From Ligilactobacillus apodemi DSM 16634 = JCM 16172 (lineage in GTDB: Bacteria; Bacillota; Bacilli; Lactobacillales; Lactobacillaceae): a DNA stretch of 64,000 nucleotides. A program made the translations under genes and the position numbers. This document shows positions 60,868 through 64,000 of this stretch, piece after piece. Each line of letters starts with the position of its first letter. The stretch's first letter is position 1. The stretch lies in the NCBI RefSeq assembly GCF_001434405.1, contig NZ_AZFT01000053.1, forward strand, positions 248,001-312,000, written 5' to 3'. The notes under the pieces were generated by a model, which was not told the DNA's origin, ran no database searches, and worked only from the letters and a program-made list of their open reading frames with translations.

Positions 60868-62277
60868 ATGGCACTGAGTGGAGCATTAAAGCAGATGTCA
60901 CCCAAAGACGGCTATGTTGTCAGTTCAAAAGCTCATATTGGTTCAACCGAGTTTAAAGTAGTCTTAAAGCTTTATCAGCCTTTGATGGGGGTTAACGCAT
61001 ATGGTGTTTATTCCATTTTGGCTGTAATGGCGTCGCGCGAACCTAATTTACTTGAACGCAAGATGCATAAAAATCTATTAGATATTTTAGGTTTAGGTTT
61101 GCGAGATTTTTATGATGCGCGAATTCGTTTAGAAGCACTAGGATTATTGCGCACATTTAAACAAGAAGATGATTTGGGACGCTTGTTTATTTATGAATTA
61201 CAAGCGCCTTTAAGTGCACCAGAATTTTTTCAAGATGATCTGTTAAGTATTTTATTATGTGATTTTTTAGGAAAAGAGCGCTATGAGGAACTACAAAAGG
61301 AGTTTATTGTTGCTAAATTCACTCATCCTCAAGCAAAAGAGATCACTAAGTCGCTATTAGATGTCTTTACGGTAGGGCGCGAGAGCTTGTTACAAGCTCA
61401 AGAAACTAAGAAAAATATTTCTAAAACTCCAAAAATGATCGCTAGAGTAGATTTTGAATTAGATATGGAGACATTGCAGGCCTTAGTTGCTAGGTCTTTT
61501 GTGCCAGATAAAGAATTGATCCGGTGTGAAGATACTCTAAAGACGATTGCACTTTTGTATGGTCTAGATGAACCTGCTTTGCTACATCTTTTGGAGCAAG
61601 CGCTAGATGTCAATACTAATCAGGTTGATCAAGAAGTTTTAAAAAAATCAGCGGCAACGCAATTTTCGCGTCAAGTGCAAGCCAATCCAAAAAAAGAAGC
61701 TGATTTGGTTGAAAAAACTGAAGCTGTACCAGCAGTAGAAGTAAAATTGTCGGCTAATGATCAGACTCTGGCTAATGTTTGTCGTGCTTATTTACCGTTA
61801 GAATTTATTGAAGTTTTAAAACAGCAAAAAAATAGTTTTGTGACAAATTTAGAACAGTATACTGTCAAAAATTTAGTTGAAAAACAAGTTTTGCCAAATG
61901 CGGTGATTAATGTCTTATTGCATTACTATTTGATTGTGCAAAATAATGCAGTTTTAGAATCAAAAGTGGCAAATCGTTTTACGGCTGCAGCAGCTAAATT
62001 AGCCGAAGAAAAGATTCAGACCCCCGAAGAAGCTATGGCTTATATGCGTAAAGCAAACCAACAAGCGACAGCGGAAAAAAATAAACGCCAACAAACGTAT
62101 TATGCTAAAAAAAGAACTGTTATTCAAAAAGAAACCTTACCTGATTGGGCTAAAGAAACTGAATCGGATAAAAAGGACGAGGCTAAAGAAAATGGACTCT
62201 CAAAAGAAAAAAGAGCAGCTTTAAATGCTGAGATCGATGAACTTTTTGCTGAATTAGAAAAGGGTGAATCAAAATAA
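60868..62277 (+). CDS. dnaB: Replication initiation/membrane attachment protein DnaB (Firmicutes type)
   Basis: Helicase-loading factor (not the helicase). It is 469 aa with DnaB/DnaD domains: the N-terminal winged-helix part (SPKDGYVVSSKA to about 130), and a C-terminal DDBH2 region (about 300-390) with YTVKNLVEKQVLPNAVINVLLHY-like pattern. A charged tail follows. The start is unsure: ATG 60865 and 60868 lie very close to AGGGG, and ATG 60895 has GGAG 11 bp upstream. It works with DnaI, encoded next. Confidence 0.9.
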   Translation: MALSGALKQMSPKDGYVVSSKAHIGSTEFKVVLKLYQPLMGVNAYGVYSILAVMASREPNLLERKMHKNLLDILGLGLRDFYDARIRLEALGLLRTFKQEDDLGRLFIYELQAPLSAPEFFQDDLLSILLCDFLGKERYEELQKEFIVAKFTHPQAKEITKSLLDVFTVGRESLLQAQETKKNISKTPKMIARVDFELDMETLQALVARSFVPDKELIRCEDTLKTIALLYGLDEPALLHLLEQALDVNTNQVDQEVLKKSAATQFSRQVQANPKKEADLVEKTEAVPAVEVKLSANDQTLANVCRAYLPLEFIEVLKQQKNSFVTNLEQYTVKNLVEKQVLPNAVINVLLHYYLIVQNNAVLESKVANRFTAAAAKLAEEKIQTPEEAMAYMRKANQQATAEKNKRQQTYYAKKRTVIQKETLPDWAKETESDKKDEAKENGLSKEKRAALNAEIDELFAELEKGESK

Positions 62278-62291
62278 GGTAGGTGAGCTAA

Positions 62292-63218
62292 ATGGAAGAT
62301 CTAGGAAAAAATTTACAAAAGAAAATGACCGATAACAATTGGAATCAGCGTTATCAAGAGTTGATCACGGAAAGCCTAAAAGATGAAGAAGTGCGTACAT
62401 TTTTAGCTGAAAATAACGATGTTTTGACTCAAGCTGACATTATGAAAAGTGCAAGTAAGCTATATGAGTTTGTAACTTTGAAAAAGCAACTTGCACAAGG
62501 TAAGCAAATTTTTGCCCCAGGATACCTACCGACACTGACGGTTAGTAATCACCGCATCGAAGTTGTCTATGTTCCTACTGCCGAATTAATTGCTCAACGT
62601 GAACAAAAGGCACTTGAAAGACGGGTCAAAACGATTAATTTACCGCGCAGTGTTAGAAAAGCTCAGCTTAAAGATTATGATCGTAGTGATGAACGGATGG
62701 AAGCCTTAAAAGCAGCGATGGCGTTTATCGCTAGTTATACAAAAGATCCTAAGACTTTTCATAAAGGGCTTTATTTAGAAGGGAGTTTTGGTGTGGGGAA
62801 AACTTATTTGCTAGCTGCGATTGCAAATGAGCTGGCTAGCAAGGGCTATGAGACAACATTAGTCCATTTCCCTTCCTTTGCCGTTGAGATCAAGGGTTCG
62901 ATCGGACAAAATAAGAGTAATGAATATATTGAGCGCTTAAAAAAAGCACCGGTCTTAATGATCGATGATATTGGGGCTGATTCGTTAAGCAGTTGGTTAC
63001 GTGATGATGTATTAGGTGTGATTTTACAATATCGGATGCAAGAGGAATTACCAACCTTTTTTAGCTCAAATTTTTCGCTCGAACAACTCGAAAAACAGTA
63101 CCTGACCGTCAATAATCGGGGAGAAGCCGAACCTTTAAAAGCTAAACGGATCATGGAGCGCATCAAGTTTTTAGCGACACAATATCATGTCGTAGGCAAA
63201 AATCGGCGAAATCCATAA
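62292..63218 (+). CDS. dnaI: Primosomal protein DnaI (helicase loader)
   Basis: AAA+ ATPase that loads the replicative helicase. It is 308 aa. The N-terminal helicase-interaction domain (about 1-130) is followed by an ATPase core with Walker A LEGSFGVGKTYLL (about 165), Walker B VLMIDDIGAD (about 222) and a sensor region FFSSNFS (about 256). It directly follows dnaB, as in other Firmicutes. Confidence 0.95.
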   Translation: MEDLGKNLQKKMTDNNWNQRYQELITESLKDEEVRTFLAENNDVLTQADIMKSASKLYEFVTLKKQLAQGKQIFAPGYLPTLTVSNHRIEVVYVPTAELIAQREQKALERRVKTINLPRSVRKAQLKDYDRSDERMEALKAAMAFIASYTKDPKTFHKGLYLEGSFGVGKTYLLAAIANELASKGYETTLVHFPSFAVEIKGSIGQNKSNEYIERLKKAPVLMIDDIGADSLSSWLRDDVLGVILQYRMQEELPTFFSSNFSLEQLEKQYLTVNNRGEAEPLKAKRIMERIKFLATQYHVVGKNRRNP

Positions 63219-63269
63219 CTTTGTACTAGGTACTTGAAATTTATAGTATTTCGTGCTTAAATAAGAATT

Positions 63270-63510
63270 ACAATCATAAAAGACAAACGGCTGATCAATT
63301 CAGGGAAAGAGACCTTGACTGTAAGTCTCTTAACGTGACGCTTACCACTTTTATTAAGACGATTACTGCAAAGGTGATCCGGTTCGTTTCCGTTAAAGAC
63401 GAGTTGAGAAGGTCAATTGACCTTGAAATAGGGTGGAACCGCGTTTAAAAGACGTCCCTAGTGTTATTTAGTAGCACTAGGGGCGTCTTTTAGCGTCTTG
63501 TTTGTCAAAT
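63270..63510 (+). ncRNA. T-box leader of thrS
   Basis: AGGGTGGAACCGCG (T-box, 63430-63443) lies before terminator AAAAGACGTCCCTAGTG/CACTAGGGGCGTCTTTT (63447-63490) with T run. Upstream is a long stem I (AAGAGACCTTGACTGTAAG region). thrS starts at 63527, so tRNA-Thr charging is the expected signal. Confidence 0.9.
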
Positions 63511-63526
63511 TTAGGAGGAATTTTTA

Positions 63527-64000
63527 ATGTCAGAAATCAATGTGAAGTTTCCAGATGGCGCTGTTAAGCAATTTGAAGCTGGCGTAACAACAGAAGATAT
63601 CGCTAAATCAATTAGCATCAGTTTAGCTAAAAAATCTGTTGCTGGTAAATTTAACGGTAAGTTAGTTGATTATACCGAACCTTTAACCGTTGATGGTGAA
63701 ATTGAAATCATCACGAAAGACTCGGTCGAAGGAATGAACGTTCTTTGGCAAACAGCCGCTAACGTTTTAGCAAGTGCTTTACACAGCCTTTATCCTGAGA
63801 TGAAGTTTGGTCAAGGTGAAGCTTTGGAACACGGTTTCTTCTTTGATACAGATAATGTTTCTGGTCAAGTGGCTGAAGCTGATTTTGAAAAGATCGAAAA
63901 GAAGATGAACGAGATCATCAAACAAAACTTGCCGATCGAACGCGTTGAATATACTGAAGAAGAAGCTTTGAAATTAGTTGCCGGTGATGAATATCAAACT
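63527..64000 (+). CDS. thrS: Threonyl-tRNA synthetase, N-terminal part
   Basis: The first 158 codons are visible and the gene runs off the right end. The TGS domain (about 1-62; FPDGAVKQFEAGVTTEDIAK) and start of the second editing-like domain (GEALEHGFFFDTDN, about 95-110) are typical of ThrRS. AGGAGG lies 8 bp upstream of ATG. It is preceded by a T-box leader. Catalytic motifs lie beyond the window. Confidence 0.95.
   Translation, partial: MSEINVKFPDGAVKQFEAGVTTEDIAKSISISLAKKSVAGKFNGKLVDYTEPLTVDGEIEIITKDSVEGMNVLWQTAANVLASALHSLYPEMKFGQGEALEHGFFFDTDNVSGQVAEADFEKIEKKMNEIIKQNLPIERVEYTEEEALKLVAGDEYQT

Overview
The window is a low-GC Lactobacillaceae chromosome segment. It most resembles the Ligilactobacillus group (salivarius, ruminis, agilis and relatives), judging by the spaCBA-type pilus operon, the gene neighbourhoods and the abp118-like bacteriocin locus. 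No 16S is present, so the species is open. All function calls are read from sequence motifs and gene order, without database searches.

Layout. 1-4405: end of a sortase-dependent pilus operon (tip pilin C-terminus, basal pilin, backbone pilin, class C sortase). 4407-14320: purine operon purCSQLFMNHD behind a promoter with PurR-like boxes. 14330-19136: LysR regulator, DUF2187-like protein, tRNA-Gly(CCC), T-box-controlled argS, a Crp/Fnr-type regulator and argR. 19260-34805: housekeeping genes (class A PBP, yheA-like, yhaM, RNase HI, prsA, hit, ecsAB, ytmP, trmB, ytpP, ytpR, sftA), interrupted at 23658-25511 by a decayed Rgg regulator / histidine-kinase remnant / NarL-type response regulator cassette. 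34815-38320: two esterases and an ATP-grasp ligase. 38357-51400: accessory island. 51612-64000: core genes (murC, GDPD, MaoC-like, BI-1, polA, mutM, coaE, nrdR, dnaB, dnaI, T-box and thrS start).

The accessory island has four parts. (1) A candidate RiPP cluster: ABC-2 ATPase, two permeases, a 52-aa precursor-like peptide with a consensus ribosome binding site, a 14-bp attenuator hairpin, then a YcaO enzyme whose frame is broken or programmed at an A7 tract. (2) An RNA-rich patch (43.1-44.1 kb): a 42-aa hydrophobic type I toxin-like peptide with a convergent antisense RNA, and three or four tandem minus-strand promoter/terminator units that look like small RNAs. (3) A quorum-sensing class II bacteriocin locus: a LytTR direct-repeat promoter, two double-glycine peptides, a membrane peptide whose outer tail mimics one bacteriocin, a ComD/ComE-like two-component system, and an inducing-peptide gene lying antisense to the kinase leader. 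A C39-peptidase ABC exporter follows. (4) A graveyard of a response regulator, a bacteriocin and an immunity gene, several broken at short homopolymers.

The expected circuit is: the pheromone (processed by the C39 exporter) activates the kinase, the regulator binds the 21-bp-spaced repeats at 44324-44355, and the two-peptide operon is expressed. Two extra LytTR regulators have lost the receiver phospho-aspartate, one of them intact. Several frameshifts sit at homopolymers, so sequencing or assembly error must be excluded before decay is accepted.
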